Assembly (NCBI GenBank): GCA_003978405.1 | Contig: QNZU01000054.1 | Location: 1-9,689, forward strand | Length of the DNA stretch: 9,689 nucleotides | Reading direction: 5' to 3' | Source of the DNA: Sulfurospirillum sp. | GTDB taxonomy: Bacteria; Campylobacterota; Campylobacteria; Campylobacterales; QNZT01 | Shown here: positions 1 through 6,782 of the stretch, in pieces | How positions within the stretch are numbered: the stretch's first letter is position 1 | Layout: each line of letters starts with the position of its first letter | Translations under genes and position numbers: made by a program | Notes under the pieces: model-generated | Databases searched by the model: none | Seen by the model: only the letters and a program-made list of their open reading frames with translations | Told to the model about the DNA's origin: nothing

Positions 1-1
1 C

Positions 2-799
2 TTCCTGCCCTCTACCACTTCGCTATCTCTTGGAACGGTTGGGTGCAATTTTCAGTGCCCGTTTTGTCAAAACTGGCAAATCTCTCAAAGCAAAGAGTTG
101 GAAGGATCTTATGAGATAAACCCAAGAGAGATAGTCGATCTAGCCATTTCAAAAGGATGTAAGAGTATCTCATACACCTATAATGAGCCGACTATCTTTT
201 ACCCTTTTGCCAAAGATATCGCACTTTTGGGTAAACAAAATGGCTTAAAGTCTGTCTTTGTATCCAACGGACTTGAGACTCCAGAAGTAATTGAAGATAT
301 GAAAGGTGTCATTGATGCTTTCAACATCGATCTAAAGAGTTTCGATCCCACATACTACAAAAAAACACTCAAAGGTTCTCTTGAAGGAGTGCTTGATACA
401 CTAAAAAGGCTCAAAGAGGGTGGTTTTTGGGTAGAAGTTACAACGCTTATAGTCCCAGGATCCAATGACAGCAAAGAGGAGATCACAAAAATTGCCGAGT
501 TTATAGCAAATGAGATGGATATCTACACTCCTTGGCATATCTCCGCTTTTCATCCTGATTTTAAGATGAGTGATATTAGTGGTACCAGTCTTGATAAACT
601 GCTTGAAGCAAAAAAAATCGGCGAGGAGGCGGGGCTAAAATATATCTATCTTGGAAATGTACCAAATATGAGCATCACAGTTTGCCCAAAATGCGGATAT
701 GAGCTGATAAAAAGGAGTGCATTTAGAGTACTTGAAAACCATCTAGTTGATGGGAAATGTCCAAAGTGTCACAGAGAAATTGAAGGAGTTTACAGATGA
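2..799 (+). CDS. amrS: AmmeMemoRadiSam system radical SAM protein AmrS, 5'-truncated
   Basis: The reading frame is open from the first complete codon at position 2, so the gene starts upstream of the window; a TTG at 98 is internal, because conserved sequence lies before it. The visible part encodes 265 residues. A radical SAM cluster motif CNFQCPFC has its three cysteine codons at 44, 56 and 65 (C-x3-C-x2-C), followed by QNWQISQ, typical of the AmrS family. Radical SAM enzymes bind a [4Fe-4S] cluster and cleave S-adenosylmethionine to start radical chemistry; the AmrS substrate is not known to me. The C-terminus has a zinc-ribbon pattern, CPKC (codons 683 and 692) and CPKC (codons 758 and 767), ending in EGVYR. 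The stop overlaps the amrB start as ATGA (796-799), which suggests translational coupling. The family call is firm; the biochemical role is open. Confidence 0.93.
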   Translation, partial: FLPSTTSLSLGTVGCNFQCPFCQNWQISQSKELEGSYEINPREIVDLAISKGCKSISYTYNEPTIFYPFAKDIALLGKQNGLKSVFVSNGLETPEVIEDMKGVIDAFNIDLKSFDPTYYKKTLKGSLEGVLDTLKRLKEGGFWVEVTTLIVPGSNDSKEEITKIAEFIANEMDIYTPWHISAFHPDFKMSDISGTSLDKLLEAKKIGEEAGLKYIYLGNVPNMSITVCPKCGYELIKRSAFRVLENHLVDGKCPKCHREIEGVYR

Positions 800-1596
800 G
801 TATCGCAAAAGCAGGAGTGAGAGGTTCATTTTATCCACAAAGTTGCAGTGAGATTGAGAGGATGATAAAGGGATGGAATGAGATCCTTGATAGCCACCTA
901 AAAGATAAATCTATCTTAAATTTCATCCCAAAAGCTATCATATCTCCACATGCAGGGTATATATACAGTGGATTTACAGCCAATTTCGCTCACAGGATTT
1001 TAGCAAATGCCAAAGCCAAAAGAGTTGTGGTTTTTGGACCAAGCCACCATGTATTTATAGATGGAGTGAGTATCAGTGAGTTTGATTATTATGAGACACC
1101 GTGTGGAAATCTGTCCATAGACAAAGAGTATATCAAAAAGTTAAAATCTCATTTTCACTTCACATTCGAGCCAAAAGCCCACCAAGTCGAACACTCTACT
1201 GAAACACAATTTCCATTTATCCACCACTACGACAAAAGTGCCAAAGTCGTTGAGATCATCTATGGCAAAATCGATTTTCACTATATCTCTAAAATAATGG
1301 ATTTTGTATTAAAAGAAAAAGATACCGTCATAGTAGTAAGCACCGATCTAAGCCACTTCTACACCCAAGATCAAGCAAACAGACTTGATAATGTCTGCCT
1401 TGAAGCAGTCGCAAAGCTTGATATACATCTTTTTGAACGAGGTTGTGAAGCTTGTGGCATTATGGGAGTCAAAGCGATAGTTGAGAGTGCCAAAAGAGCA
1501 AATCTTGGGGTAAAAATCCTTGATTATCGAACGAGTGCTGATGCTAGTGGTGATGCGAGTAGAGTTGTGGGGTATATGAGTGCGATTTTTGGATAG
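796..1596 (+). CDS. amrB: AmmeMemoRadiSam system protein AmrB (MEMO1 family)
   Basis: This 266-residue protein spans the whole MEMO family fold, which resembles class III extradiol dioxygenases. Visible signatures are RGSFYP near the start, SPHAGY with His52, GPSHH with His84/85, EHSTE, STDLSHF, and CEACG with Cys217/Cys220. In human MEMO1 two histidines and a cysteine bind metal; His52, one of His84/85 and Cys220 are the likely equivalents. The ATG lies in the stop codon of amrS (4-base overlap), so the two are almost certainly co-translated. Bacterial MEMO proteins usually occur with AmrS and an AMMECR1-domain protein (AmrA), and the function of the set is unresolved. No AMMECR1 gene follows amrB here; it may lie upstream or elsewhere. 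The protein has no signal peptide or membrane segment and should be cytoplasmic. Confidence 0.92.
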   Translation: MSIAKAGVRGSFYPQSCSEIERMIKGWNEILDSHLKDKSILNFIPKAIISPHAGYIYSGFTANFAHRILANAKAKRVVVFGPSHHVFIDGVSISEFDYYETPCGNLSIDKEYIKKLKSHFHFTFEPKAHQVEHSTETQFPFIHHYDKSAKVVEIIYGKIDFHYISKIMDFVLKEKDTVIVVSTDLSHFYTQDQANRLDNVCLEAVAKLDIHLFERGCEACGIMGVKAIVESAKRANLGVKILDYRTSADASGDASRVVGYMSAIFG

Positions 1597-1600
1597 AGGT

Positions 1601-1630
1601 TTGACTCTAAACTAAACAAAAATTTAAAAT
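1601..1630 (+). promoter_or_regulatory. candidate sigma-70 promoter of the 1667 lipoprotein gene
   Basis: TTGACT (1601-1606) and TAAAAT (1625-1630) are separated by 18 bases in the gap after amrB. This would place a transcription start about 30 bases before the ATG at 1667. The match is inferred by eye, and AT-rich DNA gives such matches by chance. Confidence 0.4.
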
Positions 1631-1666
1631 ATCCGATCTTCAAGCTATCAAACTTGGAGAGAGATT

Positions 1667-2698
1667 ATGACAAAGATAACAAAAATTATGGCATTGACTT
1701 TTATTGCTTCATTGAGTATGAGCGGTTGTAAAGATAGAAGTGGATTTGTAGAGCAAAAACCGGTTTCACTCTTAGTAGAATCATCCCAAATGGTAACCGG
1801 CAAGGATACGATAGTTACTACTGATGACAAAGCAAAAGTCCAGCTATATGGAGTCAAAGGAAACAGCGTATATGTAAATGGTAAAAAATATGGTGAATTT
1901 GATGAAAATGGCTCTTTTATACTAGAACTAAGTATAGATCATATAGGTAGCACAAACTATGAAGTAATTGCCAAAGATCAATTTGGAAACACTTCAATCA
2001 AAAAAGAGATACAGATCATTAGAAAACCTCAAAGTGCTTCACTTGGCTCAATCAGTACCAAAGGTTCGGCAAAGGATTTGACACTTTCACAAAATGGAAC
2101 TATGTTTGTTGCTGAGGGAAAAAGCGGAGTAGAATTTATAAGCATAGGTTTTGATGACCAAATCAGCAGTGAAATTCTTGCATCGATACCAAATGTAGAT
2201 GCTTTGTCGGTTACACTCTCATCTGATGAAAAGAGTCTGTTTATCAAGGATAAAAAAGGCAATTACTATGCATACGATATATCAAATCCAAATGATCCTA
2301 AAGAGATAGGTTTAGTAGATGCCCAAACAATCAAAAAGAGTAAAATCTCAATATCAAAAGATAACAAATTTCAAATCAGAGTATCTCCTTGTGGTTTGAT
2401 AGGTGAGGATATCGTAGCAAATGATATTCAAAGAAGATTTTTACTCAAAGACAAAAACATAAGTGATGCGATTTTGGTAAATAAAGACAAGCAGATTTTA
2501 ACAGCTCACAAAGAAGATGGTCTAATTCTCTTCTCGTTGTCAAAAGATGAGCTACCAGCACCTCTTAAGAGCAAAAAGCTTGATGCACCTGTTTTTGGAT
2601 TGAGTTTGATTGAAAAAGCGGGTGTTCTTTTTGTAGCAAAAGGGGATAAGGGAGTAGAAATCTTTAATCTGGATATTTTACTCTCTCAAATGAAGTAG
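1667..2698 (+). CDS. lipoprotein with Ig-like domain and LVIVD-type beta-propeller region
   Basis: The 343-residue protein begins with a lipoprotein signal peptide: two lysines, a hydrophobic stretch from residue 7, and SMSGC with Cys21 as the lipidation site. Residues ~45-118 resemble a bacterial Ig-like fold (NGKKYGEFDENGSF, then VIAKDQFGN). Residues ~123-340 contain degenerate beta-propeller-like repeats such as AKDLTLS..MFVAEGKSGVEFISI, SLFIKDKKGNYYAYDISNPNDP and VLFVAKGDKGVEIFNLD, resembling LVIVD repeats of surface proteins. The ATG at 1667 is chosen because GGAGAGAG starts at 1656 and the signal peptide begins there. The protein is probably anchored in the outer or inner membrane facing the periplasm. 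It stands alone between amrB and trpA, each gap holding a promoter-like sequence, so it may be a single-gene unit. No enzymatic motif is seen and the ligand is unknown. Confidence 0.8.
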   Translation: MTKITKIMALTFIASLSMSGCKDRSGFVEQKPVSLLVESSQMVTGKDTIVTTDDKAKVQLYGVKGNSVYVNGKKYGEFDENGSFILELSIDHIGSTNYEVIAKDQFGNTSIKKEIQIIRKPQSASLGSISTKGSAKDLTLSQNGTMFVAEGKSGVEFISIGFDDQISSEILASIPNVDALSVTLSSDEKSLFIKDKKGNYYAYDISNPNDPKEIGLVDAQTIKKSKISISKDNKFQIRVSPCGLIGEDIVANDIQRRFLLKDKNISDAILVNKDKQILTAHKEDGLILFSLSKDELPAPLKSKKLDAPVFGLSLIEKAGVLFVAKGDKGVEIFNLDILLSQMK

Positions 2699-2712
2699 GC
2701 TTTATCTAATAG

Positions 2713-2721
2713 TGTTATAAT
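2713..2721 (+). promoter_or_regulatory. extended -10 promoter of trpA
   Basis: TGTTATAAT is a consensus TATAAT (2716-2721) with a TGn extension. It lies 29 bases before the chosen trpA start, so the leader would be about 20-25 bases long and would contain the GGAG Shine-Dalgarno. No good -35 hexamer is visible, which is common in this phylum. Confidence 0.6.
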
Positions 2722-2750
2722 CTCCTAGAGAATAATACTTGGAGCCTATT

Positions 2751-3491
2751 TTGAAAAAACTTGTTGCATATATCACTACCGGATATCCTGATCGTGACTT
2801 TACTGTCGATTGTGCATTGGCACTAAAGGAGGCGGGAGTTGATATACTTGAGCTTGGTATTCCCTTTTCTGATCCGGTTGCAGATGGTCCGGTTATTGAG
2901 AGTGCAAACCTAAAGGCACTCCAAAACGGATTTAGGATTGATGACCTTTTTGAGGTATCTTCTCAAATTGCAGACAAGATAGATACTTTGTGGATGGGAT
3001 ATATGAACCCCTTTTACCACAAAGGTTTTGATCTTTTTATCAACAAAGCAAAAGAGTATGGAGTTAACGGCTTTATCATCCCTGACCTCCCTCATGAAGA
3101 GAGTAGCCAATACAGATCACTCTGCCAGGAGAATGATCTGCATCTTATCTCATTTGTAGCACCTACTGATTCGAAAGAGAGAATCAAAACTATCACAGAA
3201 GACTCCTCAAAATTTGTATACCTTGTAGCATATGCCGGGATCACCGGGAGTGGGGCAAGTGAAGATCTATCAAATGTGATCTCAGATATTAAAGATGTCT
3301 GTGATACTCCTATATATATAGGATTTGGAGTCAATCAACAGACTGCAAAAGAGAAATCCAAAAATCTTGACGGCGTAATTGTAGGGAGTGCTTTTGTATC
3401 TATTATGCTTGATGATGACCTTGACTATAATGAGAAGATATCAAAAATGCAGCACTTAGCTTCAAATATCAAAGAGCAGATCAATGAATAA
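2751..3491 (+). CDS. trpA: tryptophan synthase alpha subunit
   Basis: TrpA cleaves indole-3-glycerol phosphate to indole and glyceraldehyde 3-phosphate, and indole is channelled to TrpB in the cytoplasmic alpha2-beta2 complex. The TIM-barrel signature LELGIPFSDPVADGP carries the two catalytic acids, Glu34 and Asp45 (Glu49 and Asp60 in E. coli). Further family segments are YMNPFYHKGF, GFIIPDLPHEE, AYAGITGSGA for the phosphate/substrate loop, and IYIGFGVN. I place the start at TTG 2751, giving 246 residues starting MKKLVAYITTGYPD, because GGAG (2741-2744) sits 6 bases upstream. The open frame extends to an earlier TTG at 2739, but that would overlap the Shine-Dalgarno and has no ribosome binding site of its own. 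No other trp gene is in the window, so trpA is separated from its pathway partners here, at least on this side. Confidence 0.96.
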   Translation: MKKLVAYITTGYPDRDFTVDCALALKEAGVDILELGIPFSDPVADGPVIESANLKALQNGFRIDDLFEVSSQIADKIDTLWMGYMNPFYHKGFDLFINKAKEYGVNGFIIPDLPHEESSQYRSLCQENDLHLISFVAPTDSKERIKTITEDSSKFVYLVAYAGITGSGASEDLSNVISDIKDVCDTPIYIGFGVNQQTAKEKSKNLDGVIVGSAFVSIMLDDDLDYNEKISKMQHLASNIKEQINE

Positions 3492-3523
3492 AAGTTACAC
3501 CTTTTTGATTTGATAAACTTTTT

Positions 3524-3550
3524 TTGACTAAATTTTTATCTTTTTATGCA
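3524..3550 (+). promoter_or_regulatory. weak candidate promoter of the DHH phosphoesterase gene
   Basis: TTGACT (3524-3529) is followed, after 15 bases, by TATGCA (3545-3550). Spacing is short and the -10 is poor. It is the best -35/-10 pair I see in the 111-base gap after trpA; a TATATAA at 3584 lies too close to the Shine-Dalgarno. Confidence 0.22.
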
Positions 3551-3602
3551 CAGATTGGTTTTTGTGTCGATCTTTTTTCCAAGTATATAAAAAGGAGTAA
3601 TC

Positions 3603-4547
3603 TTGGAAAAAGAGAAATTTAGACTTATCACCAGAAGTGATCTTGATGGTTTGGTTTGTGCAGTACTACTAAAAGAGCTTAATTTAATCGATGATATCAA
3701 ATTTGTTCATCCAAAAGATATGCAAGATGGCAAGATTGAAGTTACAAACAAAGATATCACAACAAATCTCCCTTATGTGGATGGTGTTCATTTGGCATTT
3801 GATCACCACCTAAGTGAAACCCTAAGAAATGAGAAACAAAAAAGCAACCACATCATCTTACCGGATGCTCCATCTGCCGCTGAGGTAGTATATCAGTATT
3901 ATGGTGGTGAGAATAGATTTGAGAAGAAATTTGATGAACTGGTTCAAGTCGCAAACAAAGCAGACAGTGCGATGTTTACAAAGCAGGAGATACTAGATCC
4001 GCAGGGTTGGGTATTGTTAAACTTTTTGATGGATCCAAGAACCGGTCTTGGTAGATTTAGAGATTTTAGAATCTCAAACTATCAGTTGATGATGGAACTC
4101 ATAGATGCCTGTAAAGAGCTAAGTATCGATGAGATTATGGCACTTCCTGATGTTGTGGAGAGGGTAAATTTGTGTGAGAGATACAAAGATGAGTTTATCT
4201 CTCAGCTAAAAAGATGCTCAACCGTTTATGATAATGTAGTCTTTCTTGATTTGACTTCAGAAGATATCATCTATCCGGGAAACAGATTTATGATATATGC
4301 TCTTTATCCTCAGTGCAATATCTCAATTCACAAACTTTGGGGTTTCAAGAAGCAAAATACAGTCTTTGCCGTTGGGAAATCGATAGTCAACAGAAGCTCA
4401 GATGCAAATATCGGCGATTTGATGCTAAATTATGAGGGAGGCGGGCACATGGCTGCCGGTACCTGTCAAGTGCCTCATGAGATTGCAGATGCTGTTTTGG
4501 ATGATATGGTTGAAAATCTCACTCAAAAGGTTACAGCGGTAATTTAA
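3603..4547 (+). CDS. DHH/DHHA1 family phosphoesterase (exopolyphosphatase-like)
   Basis: The 314-residue protein shows the DHH-superfamily metal-binding motifs in order: SDLDG with Asp13 and Asp15, Asp60 in VDGVH, the DHH triad at 67-69 (AFDHHLS), and Asp121 in VANKADS. A C-terminal DHHA1 domain carries GGGH at 279-282 (EGGGHMAAGTCQV), which binds substrate phosphate in the family. Such enzymes use two Mn2+ ions to hydrolyse phosphoester or phosphoanhydride bonds. Members of similar length include nanoRNases, pAp phosphatases, cyclic-dinucleotide phosphodiesterases and proteins annotated as exopolyphosphatase; sequence alone does not decide the substrate. The start is TTG 3603 with GGAG at 3594-3597, 5 bases upstream; no in-frame ATG fits before the first motif. 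There is no signal peptide, so it is cytoplasmic. It is followed by a stem-loop and then convergent aroC. Confidence 0.87.
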   Translation: MEKEKFRLITRSDLDGLVCAVLLKELNLIDDIKFVHPKDMQDGKIEVTNKDITTNLPYVDGVHLAFDHHLSETLRNEKQKSNHIILPDAPSAAEVVYQYYGGENRFEKKFDELVQVANKADSAMFTKQEILDPQGWVLLNFLMDPRTGLGRFRDFRISNYQLMMELIDACKELSIDEIMALPDVVERVNLCERYKDEFISQLKRCSTVYDNVVFLDLTSEDIIYPGNRFMIYALYPQCNISIHKLWGFKKQNTVFAVGKSIVNRSSDANIGDLMLNYEGGGHMAAGTCQVPHEIADAVLDDMVENLTQKVTAVI

Positions 4548-4555
4548 AGGGATAC

Positions 4556-4591
4556 TTTAGGTAGTTGGTACCATTGGTACCACTACTTAAA
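4556..4591. terminator. stem-loop between convergent genes, possible bidirectional terminator
   Basis: Left arm 4556-4572 and right arm 4576-4591 pair around an ATT loop, with one bulged T and one G-T pair; the core is GGTACC ATT GGTACC. It sits in the 46-base gap between the DHH gene stop and the aroC stop, where a shared terminator is expected. However, no clean T-run follows the stem on either strand (TTAAAAA and CTAAAG instead), so it is not a textbook intrinsic terminator. It also contains a perfect tandem 9-bp repeat, TTGGTACCA, at 4565-4573 and 4574-4582. Confidence 0.5.
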
Positions 4592-4593
4592 AA

Positions 4594-5676
4594 TCACACC
4601 TTATACAACTGTTTTAAATGATCCATCTTAGAACCCATATTGAGCAGTACCATATCTGCCAAGACCAGAGCTGCCATCGCTTCGGCTACTATTGATCCTC
4701 TGATTGCTACACAAGGATCGTGTCTTCCTGAGAGTTTCATTGTCTGTTCGTTATTGTTGATGTCTATAGTTTTTTGCTCTTTAAATATCGAAGGAGTGGG
4801 TTTGAAATACACTTTGATATCGATCTCGTCACCATTGCTGATACCTCCGAGTATCCCTCCGCTGTGATTGCTTAAAAAACCATCTTTTGATATTTGATCA
4901 TTGTTTAGTGAGCCTTTGAGTCTGCTAGAATTATACCCCTCTCCTATCTCTACACCTTTTACCGCATTGATACCCATCATAGCTTCAGCTAAAGTGGCAT
5001 CAAGTTTATGATACATCGGCTCTCCAAGACCTATTGGAGTGTTGCATATTTTTACAAATGCCACACCTCCTACCGAGTCATGGTGCTCTCTTGCTTCATC
5101 GATAGCATCTTTTTGTTTTTTTTCTATATTTTTATCAAGTGCATAAATATCACTTGTTGTGGCATACTCAAAATCATACTCTTTGGCTCTTATACCGTCA
5201 ATCTCAAAGATTCCGCTTTTGATACTCACTCCAAGTTCTTTAAGAAGAAGTTTCGCGATGGCTCCGGCAGCTACTCTTGCGGCAGTCTCTCTGGCACTGC
5301 TTCTTCCTCCTCCTCTGTAATCTCTAATGCCGTATTTGTGAAAATAGGTAAAATCAGCATGTGCAGGACGAAAAAGATCTTTGATATTTGAGTAATCTTT
5401 GCTCTTTTGGTTTGTATTGTATATGATCATCGCAATCGGTGTGCCGGTACTGATACCCTCAAACACACCTGATAATATCTCTACTTTGTCATCCTCTTTT
5501 CTTTGGGTGGCAAATCGGTTTTGTCCGGGACGACGGCGATCCAAATCATTTTGGATAGACTCTTCATCGATTTTCAATCCGGCCGGCACCCCATCAACGA
5601 TACATCCGATGGCTTTTCCGTGAGACTCACCGAAAGTGCTCATTGTAAACTTTAGACCAAAGCTATTTACTCCCAT
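4594..5676 (-). CDS. aroC: chorismate synthase
   Basis: AroC makes chorismate from 5-enolpyruvylshikimate 3-phosphate, the last common step to the aromatic amino acids, and needs reduced FMN. From Met at 5676 the protein has 360 residues, normal for the family. Visible signatures are FGESHGKAIGC with His19, DLDRRRPGQ, DLFRPAHAD with His106, RDYRGGGRSSARETAARVAAGA, and SGRHDPC near the end. The two histidines match the conserved catalytic pair. An ATG two codons upstream (5682) is possible, but the AAGGG lies directly against it and 6 bases before the 5676 ATG. Starting at 5676 also aligns MGVNSFG residue for residue with E. coli AroC as I remember it. The gene overlaps the rnc end by 14 bases and closes the minus-strand operon. 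Nothing looks damaged. Confidence 0.96.
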   Translation of the reverse strand: MGVNSFGLKFTMSTFGESHGKAIGCIVDGVPAGLKIDEESIQNDLDRRRPGQNRFATQRKEDDKVEILSGVFEGISTGTPIAMIIYNTNQKSKDYSNIKDLFRPAHADFTYFHKYGIRDYRGGGRSSARETAARVAAGAIAKLLLKELGVSIKSGIFEIDGIRAKEYDFEYATTSDIYALDKNIEKKQKDAIDEAREHHDSVGGVAFVKICNTPIGLGEPMYHKLDATLAEAMMGINAVKGVEIGEGYNSSRLKGSLNNDQISKDGFLSNHSGGILGGISNGDEIDIKVYFKPTPSIFKEQKTIDINNNEQTMKLSGRHDPCVAIRGSIVAEAMAALVLADMVLLNMGSKMDHLKQLYKV

Positions 5677-6352
5677 TTTCATCCCTTTTTAAAATCTCAA
5701 GAGCCATTTTTGCCGCATTTTGTTGTGCCTCTTTTTTGCTTTTGCCCTTTGCGGTGGCAAGTTTTTTATCAGATACTTTGACCATGATTTCAAACTCTTT
5801 TTTATGATCCGGACCAGTGGCTTTTACCAAAACATACTCCGGAGTTACACCGTTTTTGGCTTGTGTAACCTCTTGTAAAATTGTTTTATAATCATGAAAA
5901 ATAGAGTTTAGATCGATAGTAGGATACACCTTTTCAAGAAGTTTTATTGTGATCTTTTCAACCTCTTTTAATCCGCCGTCAAGATATACCGCTCCCATCA
6001 CCGCTTCAAATGCATTTGAACAGATTGAAGCTTTGGTTCGACCGTTGTTATTCTCTTCAGCGGCAGAGATATGGATGCAACTTCCAAGACTCAACTCCTG
6101 AGCAAACTTTTGAAAACCCTTTTCATTGACGATTGATGCTCTTAGTTTAGATAGATTGCCCTCATGAAAATCGGGAAATTTTCTAAACAGATACTCACCC
6201 ACCACAAGATCAAGTACCGCATCTCCCAAAAATTCGAGTCTTTCATTGTTGTAGGGTTTTTTACAACTTTTGTGTGTAAGAGCCTCATCCAAAAGCTTTT
6301 TATCTTTAAAGTTGTATCCGATTATATCTTCCAAATTACAATTACTATCCAA
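5663..6352 (-). CDS. rnc: ribonuclease III
   Basis: RNase III cuts double-stranded RNA, maturing rRNA and controlling some mRNAs. The 229-residue protein has the catalytic domain signature NERLEFLGDAVLD at 36-48 with Glu40 and Asp44, a second catalytic segment SNAFEAVMGAVYLD at 112-125 with Glu116, and a dsRNA-binding domain at ~154-222 (DYKTILQEVTQ, GPDHKKEFE, GKSKKEAQQNAAKMAL). At the position of E. coli Asp114 this protein has Asn113 (codon AAT, at 6014-6016). The usual residue is Asp, although I recall Asn in some bacterial lineages, so activity is likely kept. The start is TTG 6352; AGGAG lies 7 bases upstream and overlaps the rnhA stop codon. The 10-base gap to rnhA and the 14-base overlap with aroC indicate one operon. 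Confidence 0.95.
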   Translation of the reverse strand: MDSNCNLEDIIGYNFKDKKLLDEALTHKSCKKPYNNERLEFLGDAVLDLVVGEYLFRKFPDFHEGNLSKLRASIVNEKGFQKFAQELSLGSCIHISAAEENNNGRTKASICSNAFEAVMGAVYLDGGLKEVEKITIKLLEKVYPTIDLNSIFHDYKTILQEVTQAKNGVTPEYVLVKATGPDHKKEFEIMVKVSDKKLATAKGKSKKEAQQNAAKMALEILKRDENGSK

Positions 6353-6362
6353 ACCAATACTC

Positions 6363-6782
6363 CTATTTAAAAGAAAGTGCCTCTTCTTTGGCTATTTTAT
6401 CACATTTTTCATTCTCTTTGTGACCTGCATGACCTTTGACCCAAATAGCCTTTATGATGTGCGGTTTAGCGACATCTAGATACTCTCTCCAAAGATCTTC
6501 GTTTTTGACCTTTTTAAAATCCTTTTTTACCCAGCCACTAAGCCAATCATTGATGCCGTTTACCACATAGGATGAATCACTGTAAATCTCTACTTCACAA
6601 GGCTCTTTTAGTGTTTTTAACCCCTCTATGACTGCCTTTAGCTCCATCTGGTTGTTGGTAGCAATTTTCTCACCGCCCTTTACGATCTTTTCATGATCTT
6701 TGTATCTTAAAATCGCACAGTAACCACCCTCTCCCGGATTTCCAAGACTCGAACCGTCGCTATATAAATGAACCTTTTTCAT
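6363..6782 (-). CDS. rnhA: ribonuclease HI
   Basis: RNase HI degrades the RNA strand of RNA:DNA hybrids, removing R-loops and primers. The 139-residue protein is slightly shorter than the E. coli enzyme (155) but keeps all active-site residues: Asp9 in YSDGSSLGNPG, Glu47 in NNQMELKAV, Asp69 in YSDSSYV, His118 in VKGHAGH, and Asp128 in NEKCDKIAKEEA. The tryptophan-rich basic handle is also present (INDWLSGWVKKDFKKVKNEDLW). The ATG at 6782 lies inside the upstream TPR gene, overlapping its end by 23 bases, with a purine-rich AAGAAGAG just ahead. Translation is therefore probably coupled to that gene. The next gene, rnc, starts 10 bases after its stop. Confidence 0.96.
   Translation of the reverse strand: MKKVHLYSDGSSLGNPGEGGYCAILRYKDHEKIVKGGEKIATNNQMELKAVIEGLKTLKEPCEVEIYSDSSYVVNGINDWLSGWVKKDFKKVKNEDLWREYLDVAKPHIIKAIWVKGHAGHKENEKCDKIAKEEALSFK

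Noticed and set aside
3308..3323. 16-bp perfect palindrome TCCTATATATATAGGA
   Set aside because: It lies inside trpA and encodes the conserved segment PIYIG; codon choice for Ile and Tyr explains the alternating TA run.
3490..3525. Possible terminator after trpA (AAAAGTT / AACTTTT then T-run)
   Set aside because: Only seven mostly A-T pairs around a 19-base loop; too weak to call a terminator.
5008..5391. 127-codon plus-strand open frame opposite aroC
   Set aside because: It is antisense to a conserved part of chorismate synthase, is low in complexity and has no family signature.
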